Shown piece after piece: positions 1-7,295 of a stretch of DNA of 21,470 nt; position 1 is the first letter of the stretch; every line of letters starts with the position of its first letter. The position numbers and the translations under genes are program-made. The stretch covers positions 1-21,470 of the forward strand of contig DCPV01000136.1 of assembly GCA_002323775.1 (NCBI GenBank), read 5' to 3'. Source of the DNA: Firmicutes bacterium UBA1535. Its GTDB lineage: Bacteria; Bacillota; Clostridia; Tissierellales; Sedimentibacteraceae. The notes below the pieces were generated by a model. That model did no database searches, was not told where the DNA came from, and saw only the letters and a list, made by a program, of their open reading frames with translations.

Positions 1-437
1 CTTGGTACTGAAATAAATACCATAGTAAACACAGAAATAACCTGATCCTGCCACTTATTCTTTTTAAGGGCGGCAAGAACTCCAAATAATATACCTAAAG
101 GTATGCTAAACAATACAGCGTATATATTTACGCTCATTGTAGCAGGTAGTTTTTTTGCAACATGAACGGTAACCGGAGTTAAAAAATCTACCTTTCTACA
201 AAATCCCCAGTCAAATTCTGTAAAAACCTTTTTTAAAAAAATACCATATTGAACAAGAATAGGCTTGTTGTAGCCCCAAGCTTCGTACATTGCTTTAAGT
301 GCAAATGCTTCATCTTTCATGCTTGGAGGTATCTCGTTTGGCAATAGTCTAACAAGAACAAAGCACATAGTCATGATAACAAAAAATACCATGAACATAA
401 TCCCTATTCTTTTTAAAACATATATGAACATTTTCAT
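1..437 (-). CDS. oppB: Oligopeptide-type ABC transporter permease (OppB/DppB family), partial
   Basis: This is the first 145 or so codons of an inner-membrane permease; the rest lies beyond the left edge. It starts MKMFIYVLKRIG and is followed by a hydrophobic helix (IMFMVFFVIMTMCFVLV). That N-terminal helix, then a long loop ending around LPATMSVNIYAVLFSIPLG, is the usual start of the BPD_transp_1 permeases of OppB type. The ATG at 435-437 has an AGGAGG site at good spacing. It lies about 115 bases downstream of oppA, in the same direction, so the two should form the solute-binding protein and membrane channel of one peptide or related importer. Family membership is fairly secure; the substrate cannot be told from sequence. 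Confidence 0.85.
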   Translation of the reverse strand, partial: MKMFIYVLKRIGIMFMVFFVIMTMCFVLVRLLPNEIPPSMKDEAFALKAMYEAWGYNKPILVQYGIFLKKVFTEFDWGFCRKVDFLTPVTVHVAKKLPATMSVNIYAVLFSIPLGILFGVLAALKKNKWQDQVISVFTMVFISVP

Positions 438-518
438 TGTTTTACTCCTCCTAATTTACTTTGTACTAATATCTAATATAAAAGCTCTGTAGTATTTTAA
501 TATTGGTACTTCTACAAC

Positions 519-544
519 AGAGGGCGGAGCAAAGCTCCGCCTCT
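519..544 (-). terminator. GC-rich hairpin after oppA
   Basis: An inverted repeat GCGGAGC-AAA-GCTCCGC with flanking AGAGG/CCTCT pairing and one bulged base lies 9 bases past the oppA stop. No run of T follows on the minus strand, so it is not a classic intrinsic terminator. It may instead stabilise the oppA mRNA end or reduce read-through into oppB. The core resembles the hairpins at 3178, 7251 and 10026. Confidence 0.5.
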
Positions 545-552
545 ACAGGTTT

Positions 553-2886
553 TTATTTATAATCTATTTCTCCACCTTGTTGCTTAACATGCTCATCCCA
601 CTGTGCATCTGTCATAGTGAAATATGTCTCACCAAAGAAAACTAATGGAATATATTTATTTAATTGCATCTCAGTACGTTTAGATCTCAACTCATCTATA
701 GACGATTCTCTCATTGGCAATGATGCAAACTCTTTTAACACTGCAATTTCTACTTTTGAAAGAATCAATGATTTAAGATTACTATCAGCAGTTCTTAAAT
801 CCTTGTTACAAACTCTATCCATCCAAGCTACGCAGCTCTCAGTAACTTCTTTTCCATCAATATTTATTGTCACATTAATTTTACTATAATCAATACCATA
901 AGTTTTATTAGGACTTATATTAAATTCCATCAAACCGTAAGGATCAAAAGCACCCCCACCGCCACCGGAATAGTTAATTTGTCCTTCACCAGTCTGCATT
1001 TTTGTACTCCACTGGTCTGTTAATAATGTTTCTATCTTGAATTTTCCTTCAAGCGGAGTTCCCTTTGCTATCTCCTCAACAGCACTTGTTATAATATTAT
1101 GAGTTAATTTTAAAGTTTCAGTTTCAGTATCATTTGGCCACGACAACACTATCATGTCTCCGTCTTTATAATCACCGTTAGCTTTTGCTTCTTCATATGC
1201 TTTTACCATTAAGCCTCTTGCTCTAGTAAGATCATATCCTGAGTCAACATCTGTTCCGCCATATACATCTATCATAACCTGTTTTCCATATTCTGAGTTT
1301 CTGTATGAAAGACCTGATTCAGGGTCTGATATATATGTATAATTTATAATTGTGCTTATTGGTTTATGTAATACGCTTCTCGCTTTAACAAAATTAACTC
1401 TGTTAATTCCATAAGATAAAGCTTCACGATATTCCTTATAAGATATTATTGTTTTATTAACTCCCGGGCTTTCAAAGGTTTTTAGAACATCCTTGTTAAC
1501 ATAGAAGTTTAGATTATATGTATATATGTTAGGAGAACTGAATAAATAATCACTTGCAGCATATTCAGCCTTAGTTCCTACAGGAACCCTGTCAAGCTCT
1601 CCCTTTAAGAACATTTGGAACTGTATTTCTTGTTCAGGTATAACATCAAATCTTCTCTTTTCATAATTACTCATATATTCATGCTTTCCGTCAGTCCATC
1701 CATACCAGTTTTCATTCATTGAAAGAACTACAAGCTTGTCCTTAATATATTCTGTTATTTTATAAGGTCCAAATGACATGTATTTAGTGTTATCATTACC
1801 AAATGATGTTTTTGTAACTCCTCCACCTATATCAGATTTATTGTTTTCATAAGTGTCTTTATGTACTAACCAAGGTGTTGTCAATGTATATTTCATAAAG
1901 AATGGCTTAGTAGGATTTTTAAGAATGAATTCTATTTCATAATCACTAACCTTTTTCACTCCAACATTAGCAAAATCTACAGCAGGGTTTTCCATTTCAA
2001 CTTTACAGAATTCTTTCCATGCTTCTGGATTGCTATCGCCAAATTTAACTGCGATCTCAGTTAAATCTTTTTTAACTTGATCTGTAACTGCCATGTATTT
2101 ATCCTTTGAGTACAATTGGAATAAATCTCTTCCGTCAGCTGACATAAATTTAGATTTTTGCGCCTCTTGAGCATAGTATTCTGATGCAGGTGAACCAAAG
2201 AACACTACAGACTCAGTCATTGTTACAAGATATTGAGCTTCTGGAACATCTTTAACTCTATCATTGCCTACAATGTCTTCATAAACTTTACCTTGTTTGA
2301 AATATTCTTCTGCGTTAGCTATAGATAAGTCACCTTGATATATCTCGCTCGCACGAACATTTTTCATTACTGGGTTAATCAATTGTGAATACGAGTAGAT
2401 ATAATCATCTGCTGTTATAGGAGTACCATCTTCCCATTTAGCGTTAGGATTTAACTTAACTGAATAAGCATACCACTCTTTAGCATCAGCAGGCACACCA
2501 TATGTAGCATCTCCAGCATACTTTGATGTTACGTCCACTGGGAATTCTGCTGCCATTTCACATATGAACTCAAAACCATCTTGAGCATCATTAGCTTTAA
2601 TGTCATAGAATCCAATCTCAGTACGATTTGTAATGTCTGACGCATCAGCAACTGTAGTATCATGTCTATTGAGTGTAGCAGGTGTTGAAGCTAAATAACT
2701 TCTGTAAGTTATACCCTTACTTCTCTCAACAATATTTGGTCCTGCTGGTTTTTCTGGATCTTTGTTTCCAGAATCTACAGGCGGTTGGTTGCCATTGTCA
2801 ACCGGTTTTTGATCTTTCGGCTTACATGCTGCCATAGAAAATATCAGCACTAAAACAAGAAAAATCGAAATTACTCTTTTCATCAT
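553..2886 (-). CDS. oppA: Oligopeptide ABC transporter substrate-binding lipoprotein (SBP family 5)
   Basis: This is the extracellular solute-binding protein of an Opp/Dpp-type importer. The chosen ATG at 2886 has a GGAGGG site 8 bases upstream; the in-frame codons further out have none. The protein is then 777 residues. Residues 1-20 form a lipoprotein signal peptide (MMKRV, then a hydrophobic run) ending in a lipobox-like MAAC, so Cys21 should be lipidated and hold the protein at the outer face of the membrane. A Pro/Asn/Gly-rich linker follows (about 22-50), then a long SBP_bac_5 domain with blocks such as WEDGTPITADDYIYSY and FGPYKITEYIKDKLVVL. It is well above the usual ~550 residues for OppA, as in a number of clostridial members. 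It has its own promoter at 3039-3067 and is followed by the oppB permease. The ligand is not predictable here. Confidence 0.88.
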   Translation of the reverse strand: MMKRVISIFLVLVLIFSMAACKPKDQKPVDNGNQPPVDSGNKDPEKPAGPNIVERSKGITYRSYLASTPATLNRHDTTVADASDITNRTEIGFYDIKANDAQDGFEFICEMAAEFPVDVTSKYAGDATYGVPADAKEWYAYSVKLNPNAKWEDGTPITADDYIYSYSQLINPVMKNVRASEIYQGDLSIANAEEYFKQGKVYEDIVGNDRVKDVPEAQYLVTMTESVVFFGSPASEYYAQEAQKSKFMSADGRDLFQLYSKDKYMAVTDQVKKDLTEIAVKFGDSNPEAWKEFCKVEMENPAVDFANVGVKKVSDYEIEFILKNPTKPFFMKYTLTTPWLVHKDTYENNKSDIGGGVTKTSFGNDNTKYMSFGPYKITEYIKDKLVVLSMNENWYGWTDGKHEYMSNYEKRRFDVIPEQEIQFQMFLKGELDRVPVGTKAEYAASDYLFSSPNIYTYNLNFYVNKDVLKTFESPGVNKTIISYKEYREALSYGINRVNFVKARSVLHKPISTIINYTYISDPESGLSYRNSEYGKQVMIDVYGGTDVDSGYDLTRARGLMVKAYEEAKANGDYKDGDMIVLSWPNDTETETLKLTHNIITSAVEEIAKGTPLEGKFKIETLLTDQWSTKMQTGEGQINYSGGGGGAFDPYGLMEFNISPNKTYGIDYSKINVTINIDGKEVTESCVAWMDRVCNKDLRTADSNLKSLILSKVEIAVLKEFASLPMRESSIDELRSKRTEMQLNKYIPLVFFGETYFTMTDAQWDEHVKQQGGEIDYK

Positions 2887-2964
2887 AAATTTATCCCTCC
2901 AAATTATTATGCGCTTTCTTAATGAAAGCAAAAGAATTTTATGTATATAATTAATTTTGTATGT

Positions 2965-3009
2965 TGCAAGCGTTATCTAAAAAATCTATTAAACTATGAA
3001 ACGCTTGCA
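2965..3009 (-). promoter_or_regulatory. Pair of inverted cre-like operator sites in the oppA leader
   Basis: TGCAAGCGTT at 2965-2974 faces AACGCTTGCA at 3000-3009: a perfect 10-base inverted repeat with a 25-base gap. Each arm is centred on CG, and the plus-strand sequence TGCAAGCGTTATCT fits the CcpA cre consensus (TGWNANCGNTNWCA) at all but two positions. Both arms lie downstream of the predicted oppA start point, where a LacI/CcpA-type protein could act as a roadblock. The arms could also pair as an RNA stem. The regulator is inferred, not shown. Confidence 0.45.
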
Positions 3010-3038
3010 CGACACAAATTATTATATCCTTGTTTTGT

Positions 3039-3067
3039 ATTATACCATATCAATTTATTCATATCAA
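3039..3067 (-). promoter_or_regulatory. Sigma-A-type promoter of oppA
   Basis: On the minus strand, TTGATA (3062-3067) and TATAAT (3039-3044) are separated by exactly 17 bases. The resulting leader to the oppA ATG is about 145 nt and carries the inverted cre-like pair. Confidence 0.65.
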
Positions 3068-3177
3068 GTATTTTTTTTTATTATAATCCAAGACTTTTAT
3101 GATTTTTATTTAAATGAATTATGATAAATCTAACTTTATTTGAAAAATCAACCATTTATGGTATACCATATATATTT

Positions 3178-3210
3178 CATAGTTGGCGAAGCAAAAGCTC
3201 CGCTACTATG
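3178..3210 (-). terminator. Hairpin after RNase J gene
   Basis: An imperfect inverted repeat (CATAGTTGGCGAAGC, loop AAAA, GCTCCGCTACTATG) lies 32 bases past the RNase J stop. The difference in the core pairs as G-U only in minus-strand RNA. No good T-run follows. It belongs to the hairpin family also seen at 519, 7251, 10026, 12462 and 14278. Confidence 0.5.
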
Positions 3211-3242
3211 ATAATATATATTTTAATTTTTACATTCTTAAA

Positions 3243-4922
3243 CTATTGTTTCATATTAACTTCCATTATGATTGGTAAAATCATTGGACTTCTTTGTATT
3301 CTATCATATATAAAGCCACTCAAATCATCCTTAATTGTGTTCTTGATAGTTCCCCAGTCCTTAGTGCCTGAATCCTTGCACTTATTAAGTGCTATATTTA
3401 CATTTTCTCTTGATTCTTCTATGAGGTCTATATTTTCTCTGACGTATACGAATCCTCTTGAAATAATATCAGGACCTGATATTATTTCACCTGTACTTTT
3501 ATTCATAGTTATAACAACTATTATAAGTCCATTTTCTGACAAATGCTTTCTGTCTCTTAAAACTATATTTCCTACATCACCAACGCCAAGTCCATCAACT
3601 AGTATATTTCCTGATGGAACTGTTCCATTTACTTGTGCTGATTTGTTGTTTACTTCAACTACATCTCCGGTTTGAGCAATTATTATATTTTCTTCCTTTA
3701 TACCAAGCTCCATAGCTAATTTAGCGTGATGCTTCAAATGCCTAAACTCTCCATGCACCGGCATAAAGAATTTTGGTTTTAGCAATGTCAGCATTAGCTT
3801 TAGTTCTTCTTGTCTCGCATGACCAGAAACGTGGATTTCTTCCAAAGTATCGTATAGAACATCTGCTCCCTTTTTATACAGCATATTTATAACTCTTGCT
3901 ACTGTCTTTTCATTGCCCGGTATAGGATTTGCAGATATGATAACCATATCGCCTTCCTTTATCTCAAGCTTTTTATGGTCGCTATTTGCCATTCTTGTCA
4001 AAGCCGACATAGGCTCTCCCTGACTTCCGGTAGTTATAAGCGCTATTTCTTCATCCTTATATTTTTTCAAATCATTAATATTTATAAATGTATCTTCAGG
4101 AGTTTCAAGATATCCTAATTCCTGAGCAACCTTTATGACATTTACCATACTTCTTCCAGAAACCGCAACCTTTCTGTTATATGCTACTGCTGCATTTACT
4201 ATTTGCTGAACTCTGTGTATATTGGAAGCAAATGTTGCAACTATTATTCTTTGATTGCATTTCTTGAAAATATCCATAAACTTGTTGCCAACAACTCGCT
4301 CTGATTGTGTATACCCTGTTCTTTCAACGTTAGTACTATCTGATAAGGCTATCAGTACACCTTTTCTTCCAAACTCTGCAAATGCGTTCAAATCAATAAC
4401 ATTACCATTTATAGGGGTATAGTCTATTTTGAAGTCACCTGTATGAATCATTGTACCTACAGGTGTTTCTATAGCAAAACCAACAGAATCAGGTATACTG
4501 TGATTAGTTCCTATAAAATTAATTTTAAAGTTTCCAGCTTTTACATGCTCTCCTGGCTTTACTACGTTTAAGCTGACCTCATCTAATTTATGCTCTAATA
4601 GCTTGTTGCCTACTAAGCCTATTGTCAGTTTCGTACCGTAAACCGGAATATTTATTTTTTTCAAAACATACGGGATTGCTCCAATATGATCCTCATGTCC
4701 ATGTGTTAAAAACAAGCCTCTTAGCTTATCCTTATTTTTTATAAGATAAGTAATATCTGGTATTACTATATCTATACCAAGCATTTCGTCCTCCGGAAAT
4801 GCCATTCCGCAATCTATAACTATTATATCATTATCGTATTCAACTGCCGTTATATTTTTACCAATTTCACCCAAACCACCTAGCGGGATTATTTTTAATT
4901 TGTTTTTTTTGGTCTGTGCCAA
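3243..4922 (-). CDS. rnjA: Ribonuclease J
   Basis: RNase J is a metallo-beta-lactamase/beta-CASP nuclease with 5'-3' exonuclease and endonuclease activity in mRNA decay and rRNA processing. The protein is 559 residues, the usual length. The N-terminal block LKIIPLGGLGEIGKNI is diagnostic, followed by the zinc motif THGHEDHIGA (His74, His76, Asp78, His79), a downstream HTGDFKID block and a beta-CASP segment ending in VHGEFRHLKHH. The start is a TTG at 4920-4922 with AGGAGG at good spacing; no ATG fits. It begins 13 bases after the DUF1292 stop, so the two are very likely co-transcribed. Whether it is the J1 or J2 paralogue cannot be decided from one copy. Confidence 0.93.
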   Translation of the reverse strand: MAQTKKNKLKIIPLGGLGEIGKNITAVEYDNDIIVIDCGMAFPEDEMLGIDIVIPDITYLIKNKDKLRGLFLTHGHEDHIGAIPYVLKKINIPVYGTKLTIGLVGNKLLEHKLDEVSLNVVKPGEHVKAGNFKINFIGTNHSIPDSVGFAIETPVGTMIHTGDFKIDYTPINGNVIDLNAFAEFGRKGVLIALSDSTNVERTGYTQSERVVGNKFMDIFKKCNQRIIVATFASNIHRVQQIVNAAVAYNRKVAVSGRSMVNVIKVAQELGYLETPEDTFININDLKKYKDEEIALITTGSQGEPMSALTRMANSDHKKLEIKEGDMVIISANPIPGNEKTVARVINMLYKKGADVLYDTLEEIHVSGHARQEELKLMLTLLKPKFFMPVHGEFRHLKHHAKLAMELGIKEENIIIAQTGDVVEVNNKSAQVNGTVPSGNILVDGLGVGDVGNIVLRDRKHLSENGLIIVVITMNKSTGEIISGPDIISRGFVYVRENIDLIEESRENVNIALNKCKDSGTKDWGTIKNTIKDDLSGFIYDRIQRSPMILPIIMEVNMKQ

Positions 4923-4935
4923 AGTCTGCTCCTCC

Positions 4936-5232
4936 TTATATCAAATCATCTGCCATAGCTTCGTAAATTTCAATCACTTCGCTTAATTCTTCTTCGTCCT
5001 CAATGATATTAAATATCATTTCTCCATCCTCGGTTTCATCAACACTATAAATCATGCCTTCCTCAGAGTTTTCTTCTCTAAGTACAGCATATTGTACCTC
5101 ATCCAAATGAAAGCTTGCTTCTAAAACAAGTCTTTCAAGCTTTCCATCTTCGTTGATTAACTCAACGATTTGTGTTTCGTACTCATCATCTTCTTCAATT
5201 AAATCTAATTCTTCGTTTTTTTTGTTGTTCAT
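4936..5232 (-). CDS. DUF1292 family protein
   Basis: This 98-residue, strongly acidic protein has the length and composition of the DUF1292 (YrzB-like) family. That family commonly follows alaS, ireB and ruvX in Firmicutes. Typical blocks are an acidic lead, then VELINEDGKLERLVLEASFHLDEVQYAVL and GEMIFNIIEDEEEL. There is no signal peptide, membrane segment or catalytic motif. The molecular role is unknown. It sits 79 bases after ruvX and 13 bases before the RNase J start, consistent with one transcript. The ribosome binding site is only moderate (GGTAGG). Confidence 0.85.
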   Translation of the reverse strand: MNNKKNEELDLIEEDDEYETQIVELINEDGKLERLVLEASFHLDEVQYAVLREENSEEGMIYSVDETEDGEMIFNIIEDEEELSEVIEIYEAMADDLI

Positions 5233-5311
5233 TTAACATTTACCTACCATTAATTATATAATATCGAGTTTCGCCCAAATTATTTAAAATACAAAAATAT
5301 ATTTTGTATAT

Positions 5312-5734
5312 TTACATCATTCTTTTTGCTCTTTCCATGTATGTGGTTAGAATTTGAACAGCTGCAAGCTTATCTATAACTTCTTTTCTTTTATTTCTTT
5401 TTACATCAGCACTTATTAGTATCTTTTCCGATAAAGCAGTTGTTAAGCGTTCATCTTGAAAATCTGTCGGCAAATCAATTTTTTCTTTTAATTTTTCTGT
5501 AAAGCTAATAACCTTTTCACCTTGAATTCCAATTGTTCCGTTCATCATTTTTGGCATTCCTATTACAATTTTTGTAACCTTATATTCATCAATGATTTTT
5601 CTTAACTCTTGTATATCCGCTTTAAAATTAGTTCTTTTTATAGTAGTGAGACCTTGAGCTGTTATCATAAGCAAATCACTTAATGCAACACCAATCGTTT
5701 TATCTCCTACATCCAATCCCATTAATCTTTCCAT
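5312..5734 (-). CDS. ruvX: Putative pre-16S rRNA nuclease / Holliday-junction-resolvase-like protein (YqgF/RuvX)
   Basis: The 140-residue protein has the RNase H-like fold signature of the YqgF/RuvX family. GLDVGDKTIGVALSD at the N-terminus contains the first catalytic Asp (Asp8). VIGMPKMMNG, DERLTT and DKLAAVQIL near the C-terminus carry the other conserved acidic positions. The family trims the 5' end of pre-16S rRNA; the resolvase role is historical and less certain. The ATG has an AGGAAG site. It keeps the common Firmicute order before DUF1292, but an aldo/keto reductase gene separates it from ireB. Confidence 0.92.
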   Translation of the reverse strand: MERLMGLDVGDKTIGVALSDLLMITAQGLTTIKRTNFKADIQELRKIIDEYKVTKIVIGMPKMMNGTIGIQGEKVISFTEKLKEKIDLPTDFQDERLTTALSEKILISADVKRNKRKEVIDKLAAVQILTTYMERAKRMM

Positions 5735-5802
5735 TTTATCTTCCTATATTCTCTAAATTGTTAAACATTATATTTATATAACATTTTAAATTCTATACAT
5801 TT

Positions 5803-6741
5803 CTAAACTATTTTAATGCAAAAATCATCACATTCGCTTGCACAATAGCTGCATAGAACACATCTTTCCATATTAACTTGACACTTGCCATCTACAAGGC
5901 TAAGAGCATTTTGTTTACACCTTTTAATACATTTACCACAGCCTACGCACCAATAAGCTATGTTTAATTCACGATTTACATTATTAACTGAGTTTTTAAG
6001 CTCCTCTGAGGCAGTATTTCCATCAAAATAGCAGAGGTTTAAATCGACCTCTTGTCTATTTCTCATACCAATTGCAATAGAATCAATCTCCTTGACATCA
6101 TTTACAAAATCAAAGGCTTTTTTAGTATCTGACAATAAGTGTCCTCCACCATAAGGCTTCATAGCCATAATAAACTTGCCCTTTGATTTAGCAACTTTAA
6201 CAGCTTCTATCATTTGTGAACTTGTTCCATCATTTATCCCAATTCCCGTTTTATTTACAATGGTAAATACCACATCAATTTCTTTAAATTGTACACTATC
6301 CACAACAGCCTTAACTGTGTGTGTCGATATACCGAACTTATTTATTACACCCTTTTGCTTATATTTCATAAATTCTTCTACAGCTTCATAATGTCCCATA
6401 AAATTATTGCCATTATCCTGCTCATGTAGCATAAATATATCTATATAATCAGTATTTAGCTCCTTTAAAGCCTTTTCAATACTGTATTTAGCAGTTTCTT
6501 TATTATATGCGTAACTCTTTGTTGCTATGTATATGCTCTCTCTTTTTTTACTTTTTAAAAAAGCGTTTAAAATATCGTAATTATCGTAAAGTTCAGCAGT
6601 ATCATAAAAATTAATACCTTTTTCATAGGCATAATTTAAAACATCAACTTTATTTATAAACTCACCTTTATTCTGTAAATTGCTAAGTGCTAATGTGCCA
6701 AAACATAGCTTTGAAATATTTTTCATATTATTAAAATCCAA
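5803..6741 (-). CDS. Aldo/keto reductase with C-terminal double [4Fe-4S] ferredoxin domain
   Basis: The first ~240 residues form an aldo/keto reductase barrel. The likely catalytic tetrad is visible as Asp47 and Tyr52 (FYDTAELYDNY), Lys75 (IATKSY) and His106 (FMLHEQD). The C-terminus carries two CxxCxxCxxxC motifs (CVGCGKCIKRC and CVLCSYCASEC), each able to bind a [4Fe-4S] cluster, so electrons could pass between ferredoxin-like carriers and a nicotinamide-dependent site. The substrate is unknown. The first in-frame start is a TTG at 6741 with a modest AGGA; an ATG five codons later (6726) is an alternative with no better site. It lies between ireB and ruvX, which are normally adjacent, so it is probably a lineage-specific insertion in the operon. 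Confidence 0.88.
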   Translation of the reverse strand: MDFNNMKNISKLCFGTLALSNLQNKGEFINKVDVLNYAYEKGINFYDTAELYDNYDILNAFLKSKKRESIYIATKSYAYNKETAKYSIEKALKELNTDYIDIFMLHEQDNGNNFMGHYEAVEEFMKYKQKGVINKFGISTHTVKAVVDSVQFKEIDVVFTIVNKTGIGINDGTSSQMIEAVKVAKSKGKFIMAMKPYGGGHLLSDTKKAFDFVNDVKEIDSIAIGMRNRQEVDLNLCYFDGNTASEELKNSVNNVNRELNIAYWCVGCGKCIKRCKQNALSLVDGKCQVNMERCVLCSYCASECDDFCIKIV

Positions 6742-6831
6742 AATCCTAAATTCCTAAGATTATATAATGTCGGTAGCATCTTTACTAGATGTTTATGCAC
6801 CTATTATTTATTAATGTTAATATAAATAAAA

Positions 6832-7098
6832 TTATAATTTAAAAACATCTAAATAAGCATTTAATATTTCTTCTAAAAGCTCATCTCTTTCTATCTTTCT
6901 TATAAGACTTCTCGCATTATTATAATTTGTAATATAAGTAGGATCTCCTGAAAGCAAATATCCTATAAGTTGAGTATTAGGATTATATCCTTTTTCCTTT
7001 AAAGAGCGATAAACCTGCGTTAAAATTTCTCTCGCTTCATTCATAGATTCAGTATTATAATCAAATTTTGCAGTGCTTGAGTTGATATTGTTATTCAT
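6832..7098 (-). CDS. ireB: IreB family regulatory phosphoprotein
   Basis: This 88-residue protein matches the IreB (formerly DUF965/UPF0297, YrzL) family over its full length: a Thr/Ser-rich N-terminus followed by [18 protein letters not shown] and [37 protein letters not shown]. In Enterococcus faecalis IreB is a substrate of the Ser/Thr kinase IreK and modulates cephalosporin tolerance; in other species the role is little known. AAAGGA lies at good spacing from the ATG. It keeps its usual place after alaS but has a separate promoter at 7181-7209. Confidence 0.92.
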   Translation of the reverse strand: MNNNINSSTAKFDYNTESMNEAREILTQVYRSLKEKGYNPNTQLIGYLLSGDPTYITNYNNARSLIRKIERDELLEEILNAYLDVFKL

Positions 7099-7180
7099 AA
7101 TATGGATTCCTTTCTATAAATTTTTAATTCGCAAGAAGTTTTATGTAAAAACAACAACTATTCTAACTAATTCAATAAGT

Positions 7181-7209
7181 ATTATACTATATATATATAC
7201 TAAAATCAA
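7181..7209 (-). promoter_or_regulatory. Probable promoter of ireB
   Basis: Minus-strand TTGATT (7204-7209) and TATAAT (7181-7186) are separated by 17 bases of alternating TA sequence. It lies between the alaS 3' hairpin and ireB. Confidence 0.5.
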
Positions 7210-7250
7210 ACAATTAATTTAAAAAATAATTTTATATGAAATTAATAATA

Positions 7251-7289
7251 ATTTAGCGAAGAATTTCATTGTACAACTCTCCGCTAAAT
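7251..7289 (-). terminator. Hairpin after alaS
   Basis: ATTTAGCGAAGAATT (7251-7265) and AACTCTCCGCTAAAT (7275-7289) form a 15-bp stem with a 9-base loop, starting a few bases after the alaS stop. Both non-Watson-Crick positions are G-U in minus-strand RNA and A-C in plus-strand RNA. The following sequence is T/A-rich but not a clean T-run. Confidence 0.6.
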
Positions 7290-7295
7290 AAACAT

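Noticed and set aside
3121..3675. Plus-strand open frame of 184 codons overlapping the RNase J gene
   Set aside because: It is antisense to a well-supported gene, has low-complexity hydrophobic composition, lacks a ribosome binding site and matches no family. Other plus-strand frames inside oppA, alaS, iscS, rarA and the regulator were rejected for the same reason.
6742..6831. Promoter for the aldo/keto reductase gene
   Set aside because: A TATAAT-like sequence lies near 6762 on the minus strand, but no acceptable -35 is found at 16-18 bases, so I did not list it.
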